Assembly: GCA_016650435.1 (NCBI GenBank)
Contig: JAENVT010000025.1
Coordinates: 1 to 10,138 of the forward strand
Direction of reading: 5' to 3'
Length of the DNA: 10,138 nt
Source: Ilumatobacteraceae bacterium
GTDB taxonomy: Bacteria > Actinomycetota > Acidimicrobiia > Acidimicrobiales > Ilumatobacteraceae
Under the pieces are notes generated by a model. The model was not told the DNA's origin. It ran no database searches and saw only the letters and a program-made list of their open reading frames with translations. A program made the translations under genes and the position numbers. Positions 1-6,063 of the stretch are shown here, piece by piece. Every line of letters begins with the position of its first letter. Positions within the stretch are counted from its first letter, which is position 1.

Positions 1-1275
1 CTTGGCGTACTCGTATGCCGCCTGATCGATCTCGCTCTGCTGGAAGCCGGCCTCGATGCCCTCGACGGCCCCGCCCATCGCGTCGATGCGATCGAGGTAC
101 TCCCATGCCAATCGCTCGACCTCGTCGGTCAAGGTCTCGACGAAATACGAACCGGCCAGCGGGTCGGGTGTGTCGACGATGCCGCTCTCGTAGCCGATGA
201 TCTGTTGCGTTCGCAGGGCAACCTGTGCCGCCTCTTGCGACGGCAGGCTGAGGGCCTCGTCGTAGCCGTTGGTGTGCAGGCTCTGCGTCCCGCCCATCAC
301 CGCAGCCATCGACTGGATGGCGACGCGCACGACGTTGTTCTCCGGTTGTTGCGCCGTCAGTGTCGAGCCGCCGGTCTGGGTGTGGAACCGCAACAGCTTG
401 CTCGACTCCTTCTTGGCGCCGAAGCGTTCGTTCATCAACCGGTACCAGATGCGCCGAGCAGCGCGGTACTTGGCAATCTCTTCGAAGAAGTTGTTGTGCG
501 CGTTCCAGAAGAAGCTGAGACGCGGCGCAAACGCATCGATGTCCATGCCTGCCGCGAGCGCCGCTTCGACGTAGGCGATGCCGTTGGCGATCGTGAAGGC
601 GATCTCTTGAACTGCGGTGCTGCCGGCCTCGCGGATGTGGTAGCCGGAGATCGAGATCGTGTTCCACTTCGGCACGTTTGCCGCGCAGTATTGGAACGTG
701 TCGGTGATGATCCGCATGCTCGGCCGAGGTGGATAGATGTAGGTGCCGCGGGCGATGTATTCCTTCAAGATGTCGTTTTGGATCGTGCCGCTGATCGCAC
801 TGGCTGGCACGCCTTGTTCTTCGGCAACTAACTCGTACAGCAACAGCAGAATGGCTGCGGTCGAATTGATCGTCATGCTCATCGATGCCGTGTCGAGTGG
901 GATGTCGGCCAACAGCATGCGCATGTCGGCAATCGAGTCGATGGCAACACCAACCTTGCCGACCTCGCCCTCGGCGCGGGGGTGGTCGCTGTCGTAACCC
1001 ATCTGTGTCGGAAGGTCGAACGCGCACGACAGCCCGGTCTGACCCGCACCGAGCAGGAACTTGAATCGCTCGTTGGTCGACTTCGCCGTGCCGAAGCCGG
1101 CGTACTGGCGCATCGTCCACAACTTGCCGCGGTACATCGTGGGATACACGCCGCGTGTGTAGGGCGGTTCGCCTGGCTTGCCGAGCCGCTCGACCGGATC
1201 CCAGCCTGCTAGGTCGTCGGGCCCGTAGAGGGGCTTGATCTCGATGCCCGAATCAGTGCGCTTGTCGTCACTCAT
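1..1275 (-). CDS. B12-dependent acyl-CoA mutase large subunit, methylmalonyl-CoA mutase type (partial, N-terminal 425 residues)
   Basis: The enzyme catalyses coenzyme-B12 radical rearrangement of the acyl-CoA carbon skeleton, typically succinyl-CoA to or from (R)-methylmalonyl-CoA, in the cytosol. The visible part is the substrate-binding barrel. Numbered from the ATG at 1275 and offset by 31 from the Propionibacterium shermanii enzyme (numbering from memory), these residues are present: Thr54, Arg56, Tyr58 (T85/R87/Y89), Ser83, Thr164, Gln166, Arg176 (R207), Asn205, catalytic Tyr212-His213 (Y243/H244), Arg252 and Ser254. Tyr58 plus Arg176 point to a carboxylated substrate rather than isobutyryl-CoA or 2-hydroxyisobutyryl-CoA; ethylmalonyl-CoA mutase cannot be excluded. 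The gene runs off the window at codon 425, so I cannot see whether a C-terminal B12 domain is attached; relatives of this type often have it as a separate small subunit. An in-frame TAG at 1279-1281 limits the start to GTG (1278) or ATG (1275). It lies 34 nt downstream of the RidA-family gene. Confidence 0.93.
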   Translation of the reverse strand, partial: MSDDKRTDSGIEIKPLYGPDDLAGWDPVERLGKPGEPPYTRGVYPTMYRGKLWTMRQYAGFGTAKSTNERFKFLLGAGQTGLSCAFDLPTQMGYDSDHPRAEGEVGKVGVAIDSIADMRMLLADIPLDTASMSMTINSTAAILLLLYELVAEEQGVPASAISGTIQNDILKEYIARGTYIYPPRPSMRIITDTFQYCAANVPKWNTISISGYHIREAGSTAVQEIAFTIANGIAYVEAALAAGMDIDAFAPRLSFFWNAHNNFFEEIAKYRAARRIWYRLMNERFGAKKESSKLLRFHTQTGGSTLTAQQPENNVVRVAIQSMAAVMGGTQSLHTNGYDEALSLPSQEAAQVALRTQQIIGYESGIVDTPDPLAGSYFVETLTDEVERLAWEYLDRIDAMGGAVEGIEAGFQQSEIDQAAYEYAK

Positions 1276-1283
1276 CACCTACG

Positions 1284-1289
1284 AGCGTA
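1284..1289 (-). promoter_or_regulatory. Possible -10 box (TACGCT) of the acyl-CoA mutase gene
   Basis: On the minus strand TACGCT matches TANNNT and lies 8 nt before the ATG at 1275, or 5 nt before the alternative GTG at 1278. This would allow a leaderless or nearly leaderless transcript. No -35 box is evident. The upstream ridA gene ends only 34 nt away, so read-through from ridA is equally possible. Confidence 0.3.
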
Positions 1290-1309
1290 CGACCCGCGCC
1301 GGTCCACTG

Positions 1310-1699
1310 CTAGCGAGCGGCAACGACGGCGATTTCCATCTTCCATGCCGGCCGAGCCAACGCCGGCACGCTGACCAGCGTGCTGGCCACTCGGTGACCG
1401 TCCAATGCCTTGTCGCGGGCGGCCATGACGTCGGGGAGGCAGGCCATGAAATCGACAACTACATAGGTGGTGATGCTGACGATGTCGTGGAGGTCCATGT
1501 TGGCCTCGGCGAGGATTGCGACGATGTTCGACCAGATCACCGCGGCCTGATCGGCTACGTCGTCGGGGATCGTCGCGTCGGGGCGGGTCGCGACAACACC
1601 GCTGAGGTGCAGCAACTTGTCGGCTCCCTCACTGAGCACCGCATGGGCGTAGTTGGCCGCTGGTGGTGCGATCGACGATGGCATGATCTCGCGGTTCAT
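1310..1699 (-). CDS. RidA (YjgF/YER057c/UK114) family protein lacking the deaminase arginine
   Basis: This 129-residue protein has the full length and sequence pattern of the RidA fold: the LSG strand near residue 33, the central helix with VIWSNIVAILAEA, the DIVSITTYVVVD segment, and the C-terminal STLVSVPALARP...MEIAVVA strand. Canonical RidA is a trimeric cytosolic enzyme that hydrolyses reactive enamine/imine intermediates using Arg105 at a subunit interface. Here the matching place (residues 105-106, Ala-Ser) has no arginine, so this is probably one of the Rid subfamilies without proven imine deaminase activity. It lies upstream of the acyl-CoA mutase on the same strand and could be co-transcribed with it. 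The chosen ATG at 1699 sits 6 nt after a TAGAGT box; Met6 is an alternative start. The fold call is firm and the activity is uncertain. Confidence 0.85.
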   Translation of the reverse strand: MNREIMPSSIAPPAANYAHAVLSEGADKLLHLSGVVATRPDATIPDDVADQAAVIWSNIVAILAEANMDLHDIVSITTYVVVDFMACLPDVMAARDKALDGHRVASTLVSVPALARPAWKMEIAVVAAR

Positions 1700-1705
1700 G
1701 GCCCG

Positions 1706-1711
1706 ACTCTA
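1706..1711 (-). promoter_or_regulatory. Candidate leaderless -10 box (TAGAGT) of the RidA-family gene
   Basis: Minus-strand TAGAGT fits TANNNT and is followed by six bases (CGGGCC) and then the ATG at 1699. This is the geometry expected when transcription starts at the A of the start codon. There is no good Shine-Dalgarno sequence. The same hexamer occurs upstream of the ArsC-like and GlsB-like genes in this window. Confidence 0.5.
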
Positions 1712-1766
1712 CGACGCACCTATAACGAAGGAGACGTCCAGCCCACCCGCCACCGGGATGACGCCG

Positions 1767-1772
1767 TATCGT
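1767..1772 (+). promoter_or_regulatory. Candidate leaderless -10 box (TATCGT) of the class II aldolase gene
   Basis: TATCGT fits TANNNT and is separated by six bases (TGAGGC) from the ATG at 1779, so the transcript probably begins at or beside the start codon. The 79-bp region 1700-1778 separates this gene from the divergent RidA-family gene. It also holds TATAAC at 1721-1726, a second, weaker plus-strand -10 candidate. Confidence 0.45.
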
Positions 1773-1778
1773 TGAGGC

Positions 1779-2594
1779 ATGACGACTACTGAATCTGGCC
1801 TGCGCATGATCGACGGCGTCGAACTGACGCCACAGGCAGTCAGCCTGGAAGGCCCGCCGACGTTTGCAAACGTCGAGGACGAGCGGCTTCATCGCAAGCA
1901 GAAGTTGGCCGGCGCTCTGCGGATCTTCGGGCGTGTCGGGTTCGGTGAAGGTGTCGCCGGCCACATCACCGTGAGAGATCCCGAATTCCCCGACCACTTC
2001 TGGGTCAACCCGTTCGCGATGAGCTTCCGCCACGTGCGGGTCAGCGATCTGCTGCTGGTCAACCACAACGGCGAAGTGGTCTACGGGACGAGGCCGGTCA
2101 ACCGCGCCGCATTCGTGATCCACTCGGCGATCCATCAGGCTCGGCCCGACGTGATCTCCGCGGCGCACAGCCACAGCATGCACGGCAAGGCGTTCTCCTC
2201 GCTGGGCATCCCCCTCGATCCCATCACCCAGGATTCGTGCGCCTTCTACGGCGATCATCGGGTGATCACCGAGCAGGGCGGCAAGGTCGTCTTCGACATC
2301 GAAGCCGGACATGAGATGGCCGCAGCGTTCCCAACCGGCAAGGCAGCGATTCATCAGAATCATGGTCTGTTCACCGTCGGCGAGACTGTCGACGAGGCCT
2401 GTTTCTGGTTCCTCAGCATGGATCGCTCGTGTCACGCACAGTTGATGGCGATGGCGGCCGGAACGCCGAAGCTCATCGAGCACAGCATGGCTCAGTACAC
2501 CTTCGAGCAGACCGGGTTCCACACCGCCGGATGGTTCAGCTTCCAGCCGTTGTGGCAGGAGATCTGCCGAACCGATCCCGACCTCTTCGACTGA
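1779..2594 (+). CDS. Class II aldolase/adducin family protein
   Basis: This 271-residue cytosolic protein has the class II aldolase fold. The zinc-binding pattern is clear: the HSH pair His130/His132 in a segment ending SMHG, and His195 in QNHG. A preceding segment, IHQARPDV (118-125), is also typical. Family members include L-fuculose-phosphate aldolase, ribulose-phosphate 4-epimerases and many decarboxylase or unassigned members. The glutamate that acts as acid/base in FucA (E73) aligns with alanine (residues 110-111, in VNRAAF). That is the usual state in the adducin-like branch, so an ordinary phospho-aldol reaction is doubtful. The N-terminus (residues 1-30) is a non-conserved tail. The substrate cannot be read from the sequence. 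The gene is probably monocistronic and converges with the membrane-protein gene, leaving 12 nt between stops. Confidence 0.85.
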   Translation: MTTTESGLRMIDGVELTPQAVSLEGPPTFANVEDERLHRKQKLAGALRIFGRVGFGEGVAGHITVRDPEFPDHFWVNPFAMSFRHVRVSDLLLVNHNGEVVYGTRPVNRAAFVIHSAIHQARPDVISAAHSHSMHGKAFSSLGIPLDPITQDSCAFYGDHRVITEQGGKVVFDIEAGHEMAAAFPTGKAAIHQNHGLFTVGETVDEACFWFLSMDRSCHAQLMAMAAGTPKLIEHSMAQYTFEQTGFHTAGWFSFQPLWQEICRTDPDLFD

Positions 2595-2606
2595 GCCTGT
2601 CGGCGG

Positions 2607-3635
2607 CTAGTTCGGCGTGATGCCAAACGATGCGGCGAGGGCTGGACGCCGCAACTTCCACACGAACCCGTCGTACAGGATGTGCAACGCACCGAAGAAC
2701 AACACCGCGAACGCGTATAGCCGCCCGTCGAAGTGCGACTTGGTGAAGTAGACGAGGGTGCCGATCGCCACGAAGTAGGACCCGTACGCGACGACGCGCC
2801 GAGTCGTCGTACGCGTTGCGGCCGCCACCGGCGACGCATCGGTGCGCTTGCGCAGCGAACTGTGCACGACGGCGAAGTACTCGATCGCATGCGCGGCCAC
2901 GTAGCCGGCGACCCCGGCGATCGGGTCGATCATCACCGCGATCACGAGTCCGGCCGTGCCGAGGGCATACCAGTGCTTCGGCCGGCTGGCGGCGGTTCCG
3001 AGGCGGCGTTCGGCTTGCATCCAACGAGCGACGAGCACGACCCCGACAATCGCGCCGACCCAAAAGAGAATGCGGGCGTACGGGGCGAGGTCGCCGAGCA
3101 GTCGAACGCTGCGCGCGTTGGTACCGCCGAAGCCGAGCTTGCGCACGAGTCGTTGCAGGTTGACGTACCCACCGATGTACGAGATTGCGGCGACGAGCCA
3201 GACGATCAGCATCGGCTTCTCGAGCCGGCCGTGGTCGTCGCCGGCTTTGCGACCGTAGATGCGCATCACCCCGTACCGCTGCATCAACGTGTGCTCGGCA
3301 TTCCACAAACCGGCCATCAACGCGACGCCGGACAGGCTGACGTTGAGTCCGACGACGATCAATCCGAATGCCACCCACGGGGCCCACAGGTACAGACGAC
3401 GATGCGCGCCACGCTGCACCGGATCGCCATAAACGAGACCGAGCGTCAACGGTTGATGGGCGAACGAGATCAGGAAGATCACGCCCATGATCGATTGCAC
3501 CGCGGTGAGGTGCGGCTCGGCCGCATGCACGATCAGCGCAATCGGTAGCCAACACCAACCAAGCGCAATGTCCGAGACGGGACCGTGCACCCACAGCCGT
3601 CTCGTCGTCTCTCGCTGCCCCGTCGCTACCAGCAC
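2607..3635 (-). CDS. Polytopic integral membrane protein with conserved-looking histidines, function unknown
   Basis: I do not recognise this 342-residue protein. Hydrophobic segments lie roughly at 22-40, 46-68, 84-106, 142-160, 184-204, 221-239, 241-262, 283-298 and 305-325, giving about eight or nine membrane spans. Several His and acidic residues sit at span edges: FAHQP (His60), WNAEHTLMQRYG (His115), AAHAIEYFAVVH (His249, His258) and ALHILYDGFVWK (His318). Such a spread of histidines recalls membrane di-metal or haem enzymes such as Brp/Blh carotene cleavage proteins or desaturase-like proteins, but this is only a resemblance in pattern. The GTG start at 3635 is 18 nt downstream of the rhodanese-ThiF stop codon, with no strong ribosome binding site; a GTG at 3590 (Val16) is an alternative. 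The spacing suggests co-transcription with the rhodanese-ThiF gene. Confidence 0.75.
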   Translation of the reverse strand: MLVATGQRETTRRLWVHGPVSDIALGWCWLPIALIVHAAEPHLTAVQSIMGVIFLISFAHQPLTLGLVYGDPVQRGAHRRLYLWAPWVAFGLIVVGLNVSLSGVALMAGLWNAEHTLMQRYGVMRIYGRKAGDDHGRLEKPMLIVWLVAAISYIGGYVNLQRLVRKLGFGGTNARSVRLLGDLAPYARILFWVGAIVGVVLVARWMQAERRLGTAASRPKHWYALGTAGLVIAVMIDPIAGVAGYVAAHAIEYFAVVHSSLRKRTDASPVAAATRTTTRRVVAYGSYFVAIGTLVYFTKSHFDGRLYAFAVLFFGALHILYDGFVWKLRRPALAASFGITPN

Positions 3636-3653
3636 GGAACGAACAGTAGTGCG

Positions 3654-4817
3654 TCAGTCGTGCAGGCCTGGAGCGCAAAGACCTTCGAGGTCGCGCACGA
3701 TGATGCGATCGCGGTTCTCGTAGGTGATCTGGTTGTTGGGATCCTTACGAAGGTTGAACGTGCGGAAGCTCATGTCGGTGGTGTCGATCGACAGGATGCG
3801 TCCGATCAGCGGCTCGCCGAGGCCGAGCAACAGCTTGATGACTTCGAGCGCTTGGATCGAGCCGACGATGCCAGGCAGCACGCCGAGCACGCCGGCTTCG
3901 GCGCAACTGGGTGCCAACTCGGCAGGCGGCGGCTCGGGAACCATGTCGCGGTACGTCGGTCCGTCGAGTGGATGAAAGACGCTGACCATGCCTTCGAAGC
4001 GGAAGATCGAGCCATGCACCACCGGTATCCCAAGTTTGACGCTGGCGTCGTTGAGCAAGTAGCGGCTGGGGAAGTTGTCGGCGCCGTCGACGATCACGTC
4101 GTACCCGGCGATGATGTCCATGATGTTGCTGGCGTCGAGTCGCGTGTCGTAGGTGACGACGTCGACATCGGAGTTCAACAGCGTCAGCGTCTTCTTTGCC
4201 GAGTCGACCTTGCGATCGCCGATGCGGTCGAGGTTGTGCAGGATCTGGCGCTGCAGGTTGCTGGCGTCGACCTCGTCCATGTCGACGATGCCGATCGTGC
4301 CGACACCGGCTGCGGCGAGATAGAGCGCTGCAGGTGAGCCGAGGCCGCCGGCGCCGAGCATCAAAACCTTGCTGTCGAGCAGCTTGACCTGACCGGCGAC
4401 ACCGACTTCAGGCAGCAGCAGATGGCGCTGGTACCGATTGCGCTGATCGGCGGTGAGCACGACCGGGGTCTTCCACGGGCGACCTTCGTCCTTCCACTTC
4501 CCGAAGCCTCCGGCAACAGACGAGACGTCGGTGTAGCCGAGCTCCTGCATGGTCTTTGCGGCGAACGCGCTGCGCACGCCACCGGCGCAATACACCACGA
4601 CTTGGGCGTTCTTGTCGAGGAGCCTGCCCTCGACCTGAGCTTCGAGATGACCGCGGGGAATGTGGATCGCGTCGGGCAGGGCGCCCTGGTCGTATTCGTC
4701 TGGTTCGCGCACGTCGAGCACCACCGCGCCGGCTGCGATCTTGTCGGCAGCTCCGGCCGTGTCGACTTCGGTGATCTCCGCTTTTGCGGCGCTGAGCAGA
4801 TCTCGGAAGGTAGCCAT
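3654..4817 (-). CDS. Rhodanese-ThiF fusion: MoeB/MoeZ-type adenylyltransferase-sulfurtransferase
   Basis: Proteins of this kind adenylate the C-terminus of a ubiquitin-like sulfur carrier (MoaD, ThiS, CysO) and pass on sulfur for molybdopterin, thiamine or cysteine synthesis. The 387-residue protein has an N-terminal rhodanese domain (about 20-118) with active-site loop CAGGVRS (Cys77), then an E1-like ThiF domain (about 125-387). The ThiF domain has nucleotide-binding GAGGLGS (155-161), SNLQRQ (186-191), Lys203, DGADNF (244-249) and PSCAEAGVLG with the conserved Cys305. The order is the reverse of MoeZ/Uba4, in which ThiF comes first. Both CxxC zinc pairs of E. coli MoeB are missing: YRD stands at 289-291 where CYRC is expected, and NNQITYE follows RKDP. 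From memory, actinobacterial MoeZ shares this loss. The ATG at 4817 lies 7 nt after a TAGGCT box. The sirtuin ends 33 nt upstream. The carrier partner is not in the window. Confidence 0.9.
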   Translation of the reverse strand: MATFRDLLSAAKAEITEVDTAGAADKIAAGAVVLDVREPDEYDQGALPDAIHIPRGHLEAQVEGRLLDKNAQVVVYCAGGVRSAFAAKTMQELGYTDVSSVAGGFGKWKDEGRPWKTPVVLTADQRNRYQRHLLLPEVGVAGQVKLLDSKVLMLGAGGLGSPAALYLAAAGVGTIGIVDMDEVDASNLQRQILHNLDRIGDRKVDSAKKTLTLLNSDVDVVTYDTRLDASNIMDIIAGYDVIVDGADNFPSRYLLNDASVKLGIPVVHGSIFRFEGMVSVFHPLDGPTYRDMVPEPPPAELAPSCAEAGVLGVLPGIVGSIQALEVIKLLLGLGEPLIGRILSIDTTDMSFRTFNLRKDPNNQITYENRDRIIVRDLEGLCAPGLHD

Positions 4818-4824
4818 GAGCTAA

Positions 4825-4830
4825 AGCCTA
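4825..4830 (-). promoter_or_regulatory. Candidate leaderless -10 box (TAGGCT) of the rhodanese-ThiF gene
   Basis: Minus-strand TAGGCT fits TANNNT and is followed by seven bases (TTAGCTC) before the ATG at 4817. A weak GTAGG that could act as a ribosome binding site overlaps the same bases. If the promoter is real, the rhodanese-ThiF gene is transcribed independently of the sirtuin as well as possibly by read-through. Confidence 0.45.
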
Positions 4831-4850
4831 CCCAACTGGTCGGGATTTGG

Positions 4851-5627
4851 CTACGGGCCCTTTCGGACGGGACGTCTGATCAATTCGGGAAGAATCTCGC
4901 CGAGGGATCCGATCAACAACGCGTCGGCGAAACGGTCCATCGCCGTCGGCTCGCCGTTGACGATCACCACCCGCGCCCCGCTTGCCTTGGCTCGCGGCAC
5001 GACGTTTGCCGCCGGGAAAACCGACAGCGTCGAACCGGCCGCCAGCAAGAGATCGCATTCGTCGGCAGCGCGCATCGCCGCGTCGATCACCTCAGGCACC
5101 AACGATTGGCCGAACGACACCGTGTCGCTCTTCAGGATGCCATCCCGGCAGACAAGGCAGTGTGGATCGTCTTCGCCGGCGCGTACACGCTCCAGCGTCT
5201 CCTGCATTGGACGGCGGTCGTAACAGGACCAACATCGGCTCCAGCGCATCGTGCCGTGCACCTCGATGACGTTCGCCGGCAGGTGCCCAGCTCGTTGATG
5301 CAACTCATCGATGTTCTGCGTCACGACGGCGCGCAGCCGGCCCTGTCGCTCCAACTCGTAGATCGCCAAATGGCCGCTGTTGGGCACCGCTTCCCACGCC
5401 GGGGAGTGCAGTCGGTTCTGCCACGCGAACCGACGAACGTCGGGGTCGGCGAGGTAGTTCTGCAGGGTCGAAGCCTTCTCGGCGGCTGGGTTCCTGGTCC
5501 ACAACCCATTCGGCCCCCGGAAGTCGGGAATGCCCGAGTCGGTCGAGATCCCGGCTCCGGTGAACACGGTGATGCGCTGCGCCTCCGCAATCCACTCGCG
5601 TGCCTCTTCGAATTCCGCATCGATCAC
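4851..5627 (-). CDS. Sir2 family NAD-dependent protein deacylase (sirtuin)
   Basis: Sirtuins remove acyl groups from lysine side chains, consuming NAD+ and releasing nicotinamide and O-acyl-ADP-ribose, in the cytosol. In the 258-residue product the NAD-binding GAGISTDSGIPDFRG lies at 24-38, followed by NGLWT. QNIDELH is at 104-110, catalytic His124 in VHG, and the zinc cysteines are Cys132/Cys135 and Cys157/Cys160. GILKSDTVSFGQ is at 163-174 and the Rossmann-fold GSTLSVFPAAN at 198-208. GTG at 5627 was chosen as start because it gives the normal family length and leaves the divergent DUF7662 gene its own start; the frame stays open to 5834, but that extension has no sirtuin-like sequence. The class (deacetylase, desuccinylase or other) cannot be fixed. 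I do not see the Ala-Tyr-Arg pattern of the CobB/SIRT5 desuccinylases, so a deacetylase is favoured weakly. It may be the first gene of a run with rhodanese-ThiF. Confidence 0.92.
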   Translation of the reverse strand: MIDAEFEEAREWIAEAQRITVFTGAGISTDSGIPDFRGPNGLWTRNPAAEKASTLQNYLADPDVRRFAWQNRLHSPAWEAVPNSGHLAIYELERQGRLRAVVTQNIDELHQRAGHLPANVIEVHGTMRWSRCWSCYDRRPMQETLERVRAGEDDPHCLVCRDGILKSDTVSFGQSLVPEVIDAAMRAADECDLLLAAGSTLSVFPAANVVPRAKASGARVVIVNGEPTAMDRFADALLIGSLGEILPELIRRPVRKGP

Positions 5628-5664
5628 GCCGACATCTTGGCGCAGTGAGTGGCATCCTTTCGGC

Positions 5665-5928
5665 GTGGCGAAGTACGACCCGCTGTTCAAGTTTCTCTGC
5701 CAGGCGGGCGACGAGCCGGTTGAACTCACGTTCGATGAGATCGAACGCCTCGTCGGATCGCTTCCCACGTCGGCCCGCAAGTATTCAACGTGGTGGGCAA
5801 ACGAGATTGTTGGCACCCAACACGTCCAAGCCATCGCCTGGATGAACGCCGGACGCGAAGTCGTATCGGTGGACCGTCACGGCGGACGGGTCAGGTTCAG
5901 CGCCGCCAGCTGGAGGCGCGGGGCATAG
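5665..5928 (+). CDS. DUF7662 family small protein
   Basis: This 87-residue protein starts with KYDPLFKFL and continues with a VELTFDEIERLVGSLPTSARKYSTWW region (residues 19-44), then HVQAIAWMNAGREVVSVD (53-70). The pattern matches the small uncharacterised DUF7662 family found in many bacteria; its biochemical role is unknown. It is a soluble protein without signal peptide or cysteine motif. The KYxxWW segment, with a helical DEI..LVG..P before it, is the conserved core. GTG at 5665 is the first in-frame start just before the conserved KYDPL. No clear Shine-Dalgarno sequence precedes it. The gene is divergent from the sirtuin, with only 37 nt between the start codons. Confidence 0.8.
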   Translation: MAKYDPLFKFLCQAGDEPVELTFDEIERLVGSLPTSARKYSTWWANEIVGTQHVQAIAWMNAGREVVSVDRHGGRVRFSAASWRRGA

Positions 5929-6009
5929 GGAAGCATCGGTCGGGCCGGCCTGCGGCCGCGACACCGCTTCGCGTCGAACCATCGGTGCCGCTCGGGTCGA
6001 TTCGCCGTA

Positions 6010-6023
6010 CATCTTTGAAGATG
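6010..6023. promoter_or_regulatory. 14-bp dyad (CATCTT-TG-AAGATG) upstream of the unknown gene at 6064
   Basis: Six-base arms CATCTT and AAGATG are perfect reverse complements around a central TG, 40 nt before the ATG at 6064. This could be an operator for a dimeric regulator or a small hairpin in the leader. The rest of the 135-nt gap 5929-6063 shows nothing else I can name apart from the ribosome binding site. Confidence 0.3.
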
Positions 6024-6051
6024 GCTTCCCCCGTCAGCGTCCACCACCCGC

Positions 6052-6058
6052 GAGGAGG
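6052..6058 (+). promoter_or_regulatory. Strong ribosome binding site (GAGGAGG)
   Basis: GAGGAGG ends 5 nt before the ATG at 6064 and fixes that start codon. It is one of only two strong Shine-Dalgarno sequences in the window; most other starts appear leaderless or weakly led. Confidence 0.8.
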
Positions 6059-6063
6059 CCGTA

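Noticed and set aside
205..831. Plus-strand open frames in the first kilobase
   Set aside because: They are antisense to the acyl-CoA mutase frame, which is continuous to the window edge with every expected active-site residue.
1629..2522. 297-residue open frame antisense to the class II aldolase gene
   Set aside because: The plus-strand frame has clear zinc-site motifs; the antisense product resembles no family and is typical of high-GC shadow frames.
2536..3678. 380-residue Arg-rich minus-strand frame over the membrane protein
   Set aside because: Overlaps the membrane-protein frame, which has coherent hydrophobic spans; the Arg-rich product is a frame shadow.
4422..5648. 408-residue plus-strand open frame opposite the rhodanese-ThiF and sirtuin genes
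   Set aside because: Crosses two well-identified genes on the other strand and shows no recognisable motif.
5628..5834. N-terminal extension of the sirtuin to an ATG at 5834
   Set aside because: The extra 69 residues are not sirtuin-like and would cover the start and first part of the divergent DUF7662 gene.
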